This document shows positions 36,170 to 49,700 of a DNA stretch of 64,000 nt, one piece after another. The stretch covers positions 1 to 64,000 of the forward strand of contig JAGQDJ010000022.1 in the NCBI GenBank assembly GCA_022885665.1. The letters run 5' to 3'. Position 1 is the first letter of the stretch. Each line of letters starts with the position of its first letter. The position numbers and the translations under genes were made by a program. The notes beneath the pieces are model-generated. The model did no database searches. It was not told where the DNA came from and saw nothing but the letters and a program-made list of their open reading frames with translations. The DNA is from Triops longicaudatus (taxonomy: Eukaryota; Arthropoda; Branchiopoda; Notostraca; Triopsidae).

Positions 36170-36560
36170 TCCCCCTATCGAGTTACTATCGTTTCGACTG
36201 GTGTGCTGGGATGTCTGGGTCTCCTGTAAAATAACTGTGGGACTATGATGTCTAAATTTTTCGCATTTCTTCAGTAATGTGCAATGAGCTAAAAAATATT
36301 TTGTAAATTTTTTGGTCATCTATAGTGAACGTAATGGGCGAAACCGTACCACCCGTTTTTTTTAATAGAAAGTAACGAAATCGTACATGATTGACTATCT
36401 CGATTAATTCTCAATAATTCGTTTTAAAGATTACTCAGCGGGATGTGACATGACTGATTTTTTTACAGCCACAAGAAACTTTTGTTCAAAAGATAAGATT
36501 CTTGTTACTTTCGCGTCATGTTACTTTTGACCCGAGTCTCTATTCTAATATTTGATTTTC
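36170..36560. repeat. Long inverted repeat, right arm
   Basis: Reverse-complement partner of 32375-32760. The enclosed 3.4 kb carries a Tc1-like and a hAT element. Each arm has a short open frame, but in different frames, so shared coding is doubtful. Confidence 0.75.
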
Positions 36561-39500
36561 AAGAGAAAATTAGGAATCGTATTTACTGCCGTGAAAGATA
36601 ACATCCAGCTGAAAAACATATTACAGGACATTTAAACGCAGTGAAAAGTTATACGCTGTTCCATTATGAACATACAATGGCCAGTTTCAAAAAGAGGCAG
36701 AAGAAGAAGATTTTTTGACTCTTTTTCCCCTTTGGGGCGCCGTTTTCGTAATGAAATTGCAAACATACTTTATGGCATTATGTTGCCGTTGAAAGGGAGA
36801 GGTTGTTTTTTACTTTGATTTATAATTATATTGTTAGCCGGGAATGGGCTTTCATGTAATTGTTACTGATAGATGGTGCTCGTGAAGAAAAATAGTTTAC
36901 ATAAGTTTGATTCTGATTTCTTAAATGTTATTGTCGTTTATTGGGCAACTCATGCTTCAAATCATTTATGAGAACACGCTTTTCCTTTCGTTCATTCTAG
37001 ACCGATTAACCATCTTGAAAAGCTTAACACTGCCATCTGGGATTTAGGTGGCATACTTTTTTGACAATAAGTGAGACGTCTATGATTGGTCCGCTCAGAA
37101 GAACCATGGGAATATACGTCGTCTAGGTCGTATGTGACGGATATTTAATTGGTGCAAGTCTGTGGGAATTAATAATTGGTTGATTACTTAAAGTTCGTGG
37201 ATTTTGAATTTTTTCTCTGAGAATAAAGAATTTGTCACCTCTTTATATATATATCGTTAATTAATTTGCCCTGCGCCGCACGCAATGACTTATCTCATTC
37301 TATTTTTATTTATAGTGGTCTTTTCGTTACGGGTCAACTTACTTTAACCCTTACAAAATTGGAATATTACTGTCTTTTTATTATTACTAAGAGCCCAGTC
37401 GTGAGCCGTTGTCGTTTCTTTGCATAATTCATTTAGCTTTCAAAAATATAAATGTGCACGTTAATGTTTACACGGACGAAAAAAAATCACTTTTGCATTA
37501 TATAGGAGCCCAATCCACGCCAACGGCCAACCAAGTCTATGTAGCCAGATTTCCCGCCTGATCGCCGGCGATACCTCCGGCAGAGGTCACAATGCATCGC
37601 CTTCGAATTTGAAAAATATCATGATTTTACGGCAGCATTTCTCTTAGGATAACAAAAGAAAGTCAGCTCTCTTTGATTCGACTCCCAGCTTGTAAGCGGA
37701 AAGCGCGAACACTTACAAATTGCCCAGCTCGTCAAGACTGTTTAGCTCTTGTTGCCAGCTTCTTGGGATTCAGTTTCCCCTTTTGCCTGTCAAGCATTCG
37801 CTTTACTATCTAATGATCTCTGCACTGTTTCCTGACAGTTGCACCTCGTCACCAACTTCTCGAAAGCAAGCGACTTCTTTAGTGTCTCGTGTTGTTCCAC
37901 ATTGCCCTTTTACTTCTCTACGGGTTAAAAATGAGCCAAAAAGCGAAGACACTTCGTCGTTCTTGTTTGTCATACACCCATTGGGGAGGAAAATCGCCAC
38001 CAAACTTTTGGCTTTTACGTCCCCTCCTTCTCACTGTACTAAAAAATAATCCCTTTCTAGAGCTGGCAACATTTCTGTAAAGCTTCCCGTTACGATTTAT
38101 GTGTCAAACAGGGCGTAGACAGGTGACGAATTTGCGTTCACATGCGTTGTGTCACTGTCGTTGTTTCAACACACGATTCAAGACTGCGAGGGTAGAAGAG
38201 AAATAATTTAAGATTTCTTATTTCGGGGGTGGGGGAGAAAACAGGAACTTTGCGATAAACTATGGACTTCCATTCTTCGCGTCCAAAACAAGAGTGTAGA
38301 AATTAATTGTCGCCTGTCGCTTTTTGGGGTAGTGAAAAAAAACAAAAAAAAAAACAGAACCAACACTTTAGGAATGTTTCTTTGTTCCCCAAACCGGACA
38401 AGGCGAAAAACACAGATTGAAGTCCGAAAAAGTGAAGAATTAAAGTATAGAGTTGTGTGTCAATTTATTCTCTTTTTTTTTTGTAAAAGCGAGACAGTAG
38501 ACAAAATTAAGTGTGAGTCTTGATTTGATATACAGCAGCACACTTTTATACGGATGTGCTCTTTACAACGAACGCCTCGTACACATATCGTACATCGAGC
38601 ACATGAAAGTCGAAGACATCTATCAAGACAGACACGTAAAGTCTAAGGTAGTGATGTTTCCGCTGTAAATGATATCCTTACATCTGATTAAATTGAAATA
38701 ATGCAAAACAATTATGAAATATCGGCTTAAATTAAGTTTACATTTTTTAAGGAATTAACTTCCAGGCCTGGGCTCAACTCAGTTCTAATCCTCGCATAAC
38801 GATACATTTTGACTTGAAAAGATTATTGTTCTTATAGGTTAAAGTCAAGTCAAAGTCTTGACTTTTCGTGATTTACCCCCGCTTAACGATGACTTTGCCA
38901 GTCTCATAAGATTTATTAACTTTTACATTATTTTCTGGGAATCACAACAGTGGTCGAGGAACAGATTAAAAGCTTTTGAATACATTCTTACGGTAAAAAG
39001 CGCCTTTTTACAAAGAGTGCTTCTTAGAACGAACAACATCCAGGAACAGATTAATTTCGTTGCACGAAGCACCACCGTGCTGGTCCTTCGACGAATAAGT
39101 GAAAGTTTAATCTCTCCTAGCGGTGATGATTGACAAATGGTGAGCTTAGTCTCAAATGTGCTCACATGCAATGTTGGGACTTGCATCTTTCCCCCACTCG
39201 TAACATTGACAAACAACGAAGGGGAAATACTGCCCACTTATTTATCATCTTCAATTGATGCTTCGAGGGGGAAGTTGACGATAAAGAGTTTTTTATGGGG
39301 TGGGCAAAATTGGAACAGAAAATGAGGTAAGGAGGATGTGTTAGAAAAGTGCTTAATTAATGGGATGCAAATGGAGGCGATCTGGGCCGAAACGTAAGCG
39401 GGTTCGTTTTTCGGAGGGTCGAATGAATTGAAGATTGAAAGGATGCGAGATATCTTTTCGGCAAGAGGCGGTTAAGATGAGGATGTTGATTTGCTATGTC

Positions 39501-39831
39501 CTGTTGAGGAACGGAAATTTGCATATGCTGGCATACCATCTACGGGAAATAGCTTGTTAAGACTAACTGTCAACTCAGCTCTGGTGGCGAGCTTGGGAAC
39601 GTTGGGAGCGTTGGAGGTAGAATTAATCAGTTTTGTTCTATTTTCAAAGGGGGAAAAATGGGAAATTGAGCAAGTAAGATATTAAAGCTTTCGAGGTTTG
39701 CTTATAAAGAACATGAACTGAATGAGCCTCCTGGTAAATGTCGACAAATACTCTATATTGCAGTGGAACTCAAGAGGAAAAGGTTTCGCTAACAAGTGGA
39801 GAAATTATGGAAAAAAATTAAATGTCTAGTA
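36561..39831. other. Intergenic sequence without recognised gene
   Basis: Open frames up to about 110 codons at 37720-38049 and 38858-39133, no recognisable motif. A 12-bp palindrome ATCGCCGGCGAT occurs near 37561. Confidence 0.4.
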
Positions 39832-40051
39832 AAGTAAACCCTCACTATAGTGGACATTTAGCAGGTAGATACATCTGTTCGTTACAGCCGAAGTTCGTCA
39901 TAGCCTATTAGCAATGCGACTTCACAAACCAACCTCGTCATAGCCAATATTGTCCTAGATTCCTTCTGTTTTGTCGGAAACTCTGTATCTAGCTCAGAAT
40001 GGCCTGTAAATTAATTATAACCAAATCCGTGTTTGTATCGAGGATTTACTG
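39832..40051. mobile_element. 220-bp pogo/Tigger-type miniature element
   Basis: Ends AAGTAAACCCTCACTATA and (reverse complement) CAGTAAATCCTCGATACA, flanked by TA at 39830-39831 and 40052-40053. The CAGTxxAxCCTCGxTAxA form is typical of pogo/Tigger ends. Non-coding interior. Confidence 0.75.
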
Positions 40052-42099
40052 TATTTACAGGCTAGGCCAAATTTGTTAAGCCTTTTCAAAATGCAACAGC
40101 GTTGAAGAAATAAGAGGAGATGTGGGCAAATTGGCATAACTTTTGATATTCCATAAATTTCGTGCTATTTAGCATTTTTCTACTTGAGTAGCACTGTTAA
40201 AAAAAGAAGCCTAAATTACATGTTCTTGTATTCGCTTAGTCTCCGCAGGCTTACGTTCGTTGCGGTGTCTATTCTGTGTTCTTAGGGATGCTACGGACTT
40301 ACGCAACGCTTTTTGCTATTTCGTGACCAAAGCTTGGCCAAATTAGTGGACAAAATTTCTGGCTTCCACTTTATCCAATTAAACAAAACTGTAAGCAATG
40401 TCAAATTATTTACCTTGAGTGATGCATTTCTCAGCTTCCCACCGTGATTTTTACTTTTCACTAATTGACTAGTATCAGAGTTGTGTTCAAAAGTTATGTA
40501 ATTTTCAGACAATAAATTGGTCCATTTGTTAAGATTAATAACCGGTGTAGGCTGTCGCCTATGGCCACAGCAATTTTGTGCCTTCGTGAAACACATGCCT
40601 CTTTAAAATAACCGTGGCGCATGGTGGGAATTTTTCTATACACAAAAAGTGCTAACCAGTGGGGAAGCGGGACACAGGTTTTAGGGTTAAAAGGTAAGGG
40701 GGGGAGGGCATTGATCCATTTGATCCTATTACGGGTATGAGGAATCTGATAAATTAGAAAGAAATGTTCATGGTATTCAGCAATTTGCGCCATCCAATCG
40801 CCAACATACTGACGAGACGCCGTATCTATTAGGGGCGGAAGAAAAAAATGCGATTATTCTTGAACCGTTAATTGTATAATTTTTCCAGAGCTTTTAAGAG
40901 TTTCCTGTAAGCACGGAATTATAATATTTTACCCTCTTTTGTACATTGTACCCTTTATTGAATTTATATTACCTAGAGGTAAAAACAATTTTTGACCAAA
41001 CGAATTTTTTGCCACTGCACGTAGCGGTCGAAATTTTGTAACATAATTTTGGATTTTATTAGACCACTACAGATAAATATATTATTGGTATGAGCCATAT
41101 AGTTCTGATTTTCTTGTTTTTTATGGACATAACTGCAAACTCGATGTAGTGTTCGGATAACTTCAATAATCTTTCCGCATCTTGTATTTTCTTTTACTCA
41201 GTATCTGATCTATGTTGAATGATGCTCCAAGTTACAAAAAACGTGATAAAATTTGGAGAATATTTTTTATATTTATTTTCGGTGTAGCAGTGATTTCTCG
41301 TTGCATTTTCCGTGATGTTTCACCTGCCCCGTCTATAAGGTTGTGTTAAAGATGGATTTACGACATTATTAATGAAACTCCTAATAATCTTGAACTGAGT
41401 TGAAATCATAACAAAAGCAACAGGGAAACGCGTAGCCTCGACCTGTATCCAGAAAAGAAAACTGCTAAAATTTTTCCATTTTATTTTTGTTAAGTTTTTT
41501 AACGAATAAGCCTCTAACGATTGCATGTTCCACAAGCTTAGATATGGCTAAGTAATGCAATACACTGCAAAGATGTGCACAATAAAACTAGTTTGAAATG
41601 TTACTTTGTGTGCAAAATAAAATTGTCATGAAAAATAGTAAATCGTAGAAAAGTAACAAAAAGCCCTAAACCATTTTTTCCGAAACGAAACATTACATGG
41701 CAATTACAGAACACTAAACGCAAGCCAGACACTTGTAAAATTTTCCATCTTTCCCAGTTTCATTGAAACAATATTTTTTTCCCTTTAATTTTTTTTATCT
41801 AGTCTCAAAAACCTGAACATACGTATTTTTAATTAAAAGTAAGAATTAAACAGTCTTCCACGCAAAACAATTTCAAAACGCACCAGCTTTACAACGTGCA
41901 CTGCAGTCGACACAACAAACAACAACAATCCCATCACGCTGCTTTGTAAATTAACTCGTCTAGCATTTGTTCGCTCCTCAAAAAAATCTTCATAATTAAC
42001 GCATTACGACCGTCAATTACCATTAACAAAAGCTTCCTCCGACACATCCACAAAAAAGAACATTAGACGTCATAAACTTTCGCTTCGGCCAAAACGGAA
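40052..42099. other. AT-rich sequence without recognised gene
   Basis: Two overlapping minus-strand open frames of about 100 codons (40291-40793) show no motif that I can name. Confidence 0.4.
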
Positions 42100-44230
42100 G
42101 CCTCAAAACACTTTTACAACGTTGTCTGCTACCCAAAAAGCCTGGTTGCAAGCAAGTTACGTGGTGGTACGGGGGTTAGTTGGGTGGGGTGGAGGAGGGT
42201 AACTCGGGTACGTCCAGCAAAGTCGGCACAAATTATTTAGGACTCTCATTTGTTCACCATCGAATCTGCCATTGCCCTCCATTTTTTTCTTCCGTCTTAG
42301 TCTTGGCTTTACGTGATGGCATGGGTTTGGTGGTGGTGGTGGTGGGACGGGGTGGTTGCAGAACAGCTACAGAAATAAGACAAGGCAACAAGAGCAGATA
42401 CCCCCCACCCCCTCATGTTCGCTTTTCGGGCAAGCTTGCTTTATATAATATCACGAAAAGAGAAGGCAGTTTTTCTTTGAGTCGTCTGCTGTATAGCCCA
42501 AATGGGCCGGGAAGCTGGGAAACTGAGAGACGGACGGACCCACGGCCGGTACCGGACCGGAAATGCGTCACATACATTGCTTTTCGGTCAGCAACTGTCT
42601 TCTTGAGCCTTGAGGCCAGTGGGGTCCAGAGGGTGATTGGGGAGTGTAAATAGGGAGCAAGGAGAGACTCAACCCAAATGACAACCTTCCCGGTTTTGCA
42701 AGGAGTTTTGGGTGGAAGGACGTTGTTCGGACGTCGCCAGCGTCGTAAACTGACCAAAACTCACTAAAACGGGGCGACAGGGTGGAGGGTGGTGACGGTG
42801 GTTTTGGTCAACTTTTATCGTGCTTGCCAAGGAACACGTTCCGTTGGGGGGGAAGGGAGTAGTAGGAGGTAGGAGGTAGGAGGCTTTGACCATTTCCCGC
42901 GTGTCCCTCGTTCAAATGTTACATATTTCGGAAGTCAAAGTCTTCGGTTTTTCGGGGGTGGCAGATCCAAAATCGAAAGAGATAGCACAGTGATATTGTT
43001 AAGGAGGGAAGGAAGTAAAAGGCAGTATGGGGGTAAGCTTTTGCCCTCTTTTTTCTTGGACTTTTTTGAAAAGAAAGTAGGGAAGGAAAGCGATTTTCAG
43101 CCTTTAATCGTGGTGGACGTTTGCAAAGTAGCCGAGGTCGAAGGTTATCGGAAGAAATGCTCGCTTTGTTGGGGAAGACGAAGGGTTGAAACGTTGGAAG
43201 GGGAAATCTAGACCCATTAAGCGTTAACAGCGATGACCGCCAGGGGAAAGAAAGGGAGATGAAGGGGTGAAGAAGGGGCTAAACGTCCAGTTTCCGCTTT
43301 TTAGGACGGGAGCGAGTTTTCGGGACAGCTTTTAACAGCGTTTTGTGGAAATGCAAATTGACGATGATCCAAAGAAGGCAGAAACGTTTTATACATTTTT
43401 TTTCTTTCGTTGAACGGGAGGAGGGGATAAGGGAAGGCTTTTCGATGGTAATAGGGTGATCTTTCCTCCCCCCGGTAAGATTGTTGTTAGAAGGCTGGCT
43501 GATGTTGCTTTAGTTTCGTTTTGGTGAGTTCGGTAACCGAGAAAGCGCAAAAGGGAGGGTTTTTATTGTGCTGACCAAGCAGGATCGTTTCGGGGGTGGA
43601 AAAAGGGAGACAGGCAAGGGGTAAAGGGTGTCGATGGGCTTATTGGAAACCTTGGCTCGTGGTAGACAATGAAAATTGCTGCGGTGTGGTGGTAGTGGTG
43701 GTGGTCTAACTTTTGGTAGTATGATGGTCGGCCGTAGTGGTTGTTTGGTATATAAGAGAAAAGAAGGGGGAGGAGAGGTGGTGGTGAGGGTGAGGGGTGA
43801 AAGAGCAGATGACAGTAGTCAAGGGTTTTGTAGATGGACAGATGGACATGAACGATTTGGACGATGTTGGGGCAAAGAAGATGAAATCGACGACACACAC
43901 ATCAACATAGTATACCGCCGGAGGCGAGCAAGAGGACAATTTTCTGCGGACGTGGATGAAACTTGTCATTTTTGACTTAGTAGCCCGCTAGTAAATAAAC
44001 GCTACATCGGGCCTCCTTTTTAATTTCGCTTTTATCTGGGGTTCCCAGGAGGAGGAAAGAGGGAGACGAGCAAGCTGGACACAGTTTATCTGATGAAAAC
44101 AAGAGAACAAGTTCTAAAAGCAGAGTAAAATGCTTGGTTGGCAGACTTTGGGTTTCCGAGCTGAGAATAGGCAGCTTTTGGTCTTCGACTGATTTAGATT
44201 CTTTTCTTTTGGTAAGCAAATTAGCGAAAT
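42100..44230. other. G/purine-rich island
   Basis: The plus strand is markedly rich in G and A (runs of GGTGGTGG, GGGAGGAGG, GGTAGGAGG) compared with AT-rich flanks. Long open frames on both strands are a by-product of composition. It may be a 5' untranslated exon or promoter of an unseen gene. Confidence 0.35.
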
Positions 44231-46730
44231 AAATGTTTCGAAGATGCCTTTGCTACAAAATAATGCCAGGCTGTTGTTTATAAAAACATACGGTTCAGAG
44301 AATGTTTAAGGTCTTTTATGCTTGGTGATGTATGATTCTAGTGCTTTACAGAGCTTTTGCGTACGTCAAATAAGAATATGGAAAATATTCTTCCTAAAGA
44401 CCTACAGACATCTAAGGAATGACACTTCAACACTTCAATGTCTCAACATATAACTTAAAATAAAACTATATCAGGAAGGTACCGAAAGCGTTAAGCAAAT
44501 GTCAGCTTGATAAAAAGTAAGTTTAGTTTAGAGTACGGTATAATTTTAAGTATGATTTTCTGTAATTACATACAGTTTTCTTTGAAACGTTAGAACGTAT
44601 CCCCATCAAAGCTAAATCTCTTATACAGTAGTAACCATAATAATTGGTGGTAAAGGTTTTTTCCTCTATTAACATTATGATCATGTAACTTCAACGAAAT
44701 TTAATTAAATTTAAACCGTCAGCAGGCTACGATGGTTTCGAAATAAAAAAGTAAAAAGTTGATTACGAAAGAATGCTCGCTTGTTCATGGAAATACAAAA
44801 GGAAAAATCGAGACATTCCCATTTAGTATTTACTCAGCACTATAGGACTATATAATAAAAGAAAATGTACACATGGACATGAATAAAACTTCTGTTTTCC
44901 TTTCCGAGCTGAAGTGAACATCGGAAATTGTTGGTAGTGATAATTGTACGAAGCATTGTTTATTCATATGCACATGCTTCATGTTTACAAAGACCCTTTC
45001 GATATACTATCTGAAGTATTGCGTTTTCATTATGACAAATTTTGAGTGTATCATGCTTTTGGAAATACCGTATTTTCCATTATTGAAAAATTAGAGTTCC
45101 GCACATTATATTTGTATTTTACTGATGCTGCTTTTTACTAATACTAATATATTTGCTTTGTATTGATATTATTGGTGTAAGCAAATGATAGGTCGGTATC
45201 ATAAGGCTAACTCATGTTTTTAAAAATTGTGGAAACCAGCACAATGGCAACTAGGTCACGAAAATTTTGATAACAGTCTTATTTCAATAGCTGAATTGAT
45301 ACTGCATTCCATGTAAGCTGGTCGGCCTTTTCGTCTCCTGTCACTTGTCAAGTCGACTTGAATTGAAATAAAAATGAAATAAATGTTCTTGTTTTCAAGC
45401 TGTTGGTTAATTTAGTCCTCAGCCGTGAAGTTTTTTATTTGGCGTTGTTGGCGTATTTCATCTTAGGTACTTAAATCACAGTTATTGTTTATCTGTTACT
45501 TCTCACTTCCGCTCTTTAAATTGCTAGACGACAAACGTTTATTTTTAGAGAAGAAAACATAAACACAAGACAACAAAACAGCATTGCAATGCAATCGTCA
45601 TAAGATTCCTAGAATTGCGACCTGCTGCGCTGGTGTTGTTTCCTTCGTTTCGTCATAGCTGTGGCCAGCATCCTACGCTTTTCTACGAATTTTGGAAACA
45701 ACAATCTGAAGAAATAGAAAGAGCGTGACAATTTGCATTTGATTTGGACGGAGACCAGTTTGGAGAGTAGGAAAATCCAACAACTCGTCTATTTCGCTTT
45801 TTTTCTTTCTTTTTTTTTAAACAAAAGAACTCAGGCAACAAATGTCGTTTTTCACAAGGCAAGATTTGCGCTCGATATTTCGTATTGTATCCCGAAAAAT
45901 CTCAACATTCAGCGTTATACGTTTCCTCGTCCAGCTCGAAAAGTCTTTCGGGATGAGTCAAAAGGTGTGGTCATGAGGCTTAACATCCGGTAAGTGAGGG
46001 TAAATAGTCAAGTCATGAACACATACACACGCTGGCGTTCTCCCGACATGAAAAAAGTGTCGCTGTTTGGATTTCAAGTTCTTCTTGTTGGCTCACTGTT
46101 TACCAAACAAGAGCAACCTATATTTATTTTTGATTTTAGCTATCAATTCTGCCTTCTTTTCATATCTTTTCACCAGACAAAACTACAAACTTGCTTCATT
46201 TCCTATGCGTATTTTTTTCTGTGCTTGCTGTAATAATAATAATACGAGTCAAAGTCTGACCGCCTTCGCTCCCTCCAAATGAACGTGGGCTAGCTCTCGT
46301 CTGCGAACGCACGCTATACTACGCGGATCGCTTGAGCTCTACGTATGCAACCCGGATTTTCGGGTATTGTTGACTTTGGGAAAGGAAGCACACGTACACT
46401 GGAAAAGGAATACAGGAAAAAAAAAGAATTAAGTTTTCGCTGGGCAGAACAAGCCAACAGAGTTCGTGTGTTGGTTAGTGGAGTTACATGCCCCAAAAAC
46501 TGGACTTTTAAAAGCCTGAAAGCAAGTCTGGCAAGGTAAGGCAGAAGAATAAGGGATGGGACACAGATACGGCGAGCTAGGTAAACAATGGGCAACATTG
46601 TTGGAAGAAAAGGGGGAAGGAAGGGGGGGGGGGATATATTTGCATTTGCTGGACTGTATTGCTTCTCTCCCTCTCCCTAAGTCACAAAGATGCAATATGT
46701 ATACCAAAAGCAGATTTTGAAGGCTAGGGA

Positions 46731-46733
<3 letters not shown>
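44231..46733. other. AT-rich sequence without recognised gene
   Basis: A strong donor-like site (CAAG/GTAAGG at about 46532) ends the open frame 46345-46539. No upstream acceptor or homologue recognised. Confidence 0.35.

Positions 46734-46734
<1 letters not shown>

Positions 46735-46776
<42 letters not shown>
46735..46776. repeat. (GA)21 microsatellite
   Basis: Uninterrupted GA repeat of 42 bases. Confidence 0.95.
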
Positions 46777-46778
<2 letters not shown>

Positions 46779-49700
46779 CGATGTAGAATTTGTTCAACGA
46801 ACTCGAGGCTAATATGATTGAGAAGATGCTGACCAGTTTCTTTAGAAGCCACCGCTCAACTTTCCAAACAAGCCAACCGAAACGTTTTGACGTGTACGAC
46901 TGGAAAAATTCAAGGAAACAAGGTCATGACCTCTTGTTAAACGGTGTGCCAAACTAGTGTCAAGTTCATTGAGAATCTACCGTTTTCCTTTTCGTTCCCT
47001 ACGTATGGTATACATAGCACGAATACACACAGCCCCCTTTTTACCTTAAACGTGTAGCTTAACCCTAGGTCAAAAGGTGATTAACACCTCGTATTCCGGA
47101 CGTGTTCCATATATTGCGAGAAAAGGGAGCCTTGGGATGGAACTTTCATTGTTACTAATGTTTCTACGGTACACAAAGAGGGTTTAGGGTCCCTATCGAG
47201 GGTTTTTCATTCTGGAAAGTAGGGGATCGAGTCTGTTCTTGATGAGTCCATGCTGCTGGACTTTCGTTGCTTGGTCTTTTGGAAGCAAGGAATTAAAGAA
47301 TGAGACAGGAAAGATTCGGTGTTGACTTGCAATAAACCCTATGTTATTTATGTTAACAGTCGACCACAGCTGAAAATGGTCTTGCAGTCGTTGGCTACAA
47401 AACCAAGAAAAGCGTGGGAGCCATTGAAAAGTTGAAAGTTGTTAGCAAATCCACCGAGTCGCAGACTCAGCCATCCTAATTTTATTTTTGTTTGAGGAAA
47501 GTACTCAGAATAAAATGAAGACTATTTAGTTACATTTGCCTTGTCTTGATAAGTTGTGTTACTTTTAGCGATGTAAATAATTTTGTTGTTTTCGATTATG
47601 GTTGAATATTTGGCGTTGTACGTTGACTCACTCTGGTCTATTCAGTTTATTTCCTTTTTTCATGTGGCACTTTCCTATTCCTGCGTTTTCTTCGTTGCGA
47701 CTAAAATACTCCCTGTAACGAACCTCCTATTGGTGATATAATTAATGTTAGGAATGGCCAAATTTCACTGGATCGAAAGCCTTTGCTGGACACTTAAGAA
47801 ACAGGTTAAATGCACAATAAAAATTAACTTTTCGGTTGTTTCTCTCCCCACCGCTAATTCCGTCTTCCAAAGTCTAAACTAACCGAACCTAACTACTCCA
47901 AGCCTAACCTAGACAACCTCCTCTAATTTGACATATTGTAACCCATTTTAATAATTCTACCCGAATGCGCATATGCGATCCACGGGAATGTTAATAAAAA
48001 ATTGAGAACACCTAAGTTAATTTATATTAGGTTATTAAAGTAAGGTCAGATTAATCCCAGAAGAAGTTCGTGAATTCTATTTGATACTGTAGCTCAGTTT
48101 TTACAAACTTGCGGCATCTGTGGAACAAGAAACCCAACAACGGGTTTATAGCCGAAAAGACTGACTTCTCCATAATAGCGACAATTAGTTCTCAAATGGC
48201 TTAGCTATTACAAAATAACTCCACAAGGGCTTAGCTAACAGCGAAATTCTACTGCAGGTCATGAACTCTGTTTTCCAGGTCATCTCGGTCTTTCCCTTCC
48301 CAATCCAACCAGACCTAACGTAGCCTATTCTAACCTAACATGACCTTGGAGAGTTAAACTTGGTATTTAAAACTTCAAACATTAAACTAGTTAAAGTTAG
48401 CTTAAGCTTAAACTAGATTAGGTTAATTTAAGCTTTTTATAAAGAAACTTTTTTATGTCCAAGCAAAAAGTACTTTGTTACACCTTAGTACCTTCTTTAG
48501 AACCTTTTTTCTGTTTCACTATTTTTTATTATATTTCATTATTGTATTTTAGTACTTTGCATTCAGTGCAACTGTAGTAGGCAATACAGTAGCTGTAGTA
48601 GGTAATTCAACGTTCAGCGAGGGGTGCAAGTCCGTGGAATTTTTTACTTGGGGACGCAAAACGTGAAAATTTTCAATGAAATCACTCTTACTTATGTACA
48701 GCAAATCATTCGGACAGGGTGCAAATCTATTCTTGTAAAGGGATTCGACGCTCCTGTTAAATTATTGTGTTGCTATTTTGGATTAAAAGCGTAAAGCTCT
48801 CAGTTGGCAAAATGACGTATTTAAAACTGAAGGACACATTTTCGGCCATGCTTTCCTTTGGAGCAGTGTTCTTGAGAAAGAGCTTGGAGATCGAGAAAGA
48901 AACTGTCAGCAAACCACCGCTTGATTGTTGCGTTTTTAGTAAAGGTCTTAGGGGGTGTTGCTGTAAGAAAACGTTAGTGCACAAGGAATTACAAGACGTT
49001 GAAGCTTGAAACTTGTAAAAGAATCTTCATGTAAAGTAATAACTGCGTCCGTAAAATACCCTTTCTAGTCTTTACCTCCTCCTTCCCCCCAACCTACTAC
49101 CCCCTCCCACCCTATCTTGGAAAGCTACAAGGCGGAATGCCAAAGTGACCAATGAACTGGATATTTTCTCAGGTGGTTCTGGTCAGTTAACAACAACCAT
49201 GTTCACAGTACTTTTTCGATCCGCTTTAAAGCTAAACGTTAAGCTGAAACTGGAGTTAAGAAATACAACGAACAAAAATGACCCCCGCTTTTTCTAAAAA
49301 AGAAAGAGAAGAAGTTGGAAGGGGTGGGGGTTAAGGAGGGTGTAAGCTTGAGCCACAAGCAACACATATCCATAGTTGTATGTTATAGGGTGGACGGGGG
49401 TGGTTTAGGTTTGCACAAAAGAAGGCCAGCGCCCCCGTTAAGGAAACTGACAACTGACCCTTCACGCTATTTCCCACCCCCATTATACCTCTTTTTTTTC
49501 AAACAGTTTTTCTATTTTCGAAGCCCTAGGCTTTTGTTAAGAACTTAACCCATGGCTTTTGCAATACAAGCTTCAAAGAGAACAAGCCTTGCGTACTTGG
49601 GCTGCCTCCCATAAATTTACGTCAAGGAACGCAAGAGTCCAGTTTGACAACGAAGTGCGGGAGGGTTGTAGGGGACGTAAAGTCAAGCCGCGGCCAATAC

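Noticed and set aside
40291..40793. Two minus-strand frames of about 100 codons next to a pogo-type element
   Set aside because: They show no transposase motif (no DDE/DDD signature or HTH that I can see), so they are not assigned to the element.
42180..42757. Open frames of 114-157 codons on both strands
   Set aside because: They overlap in several frames within a G-rich island and show low-complexity composition (Val, Gly, Pro, Arg runs) with no domain motif.
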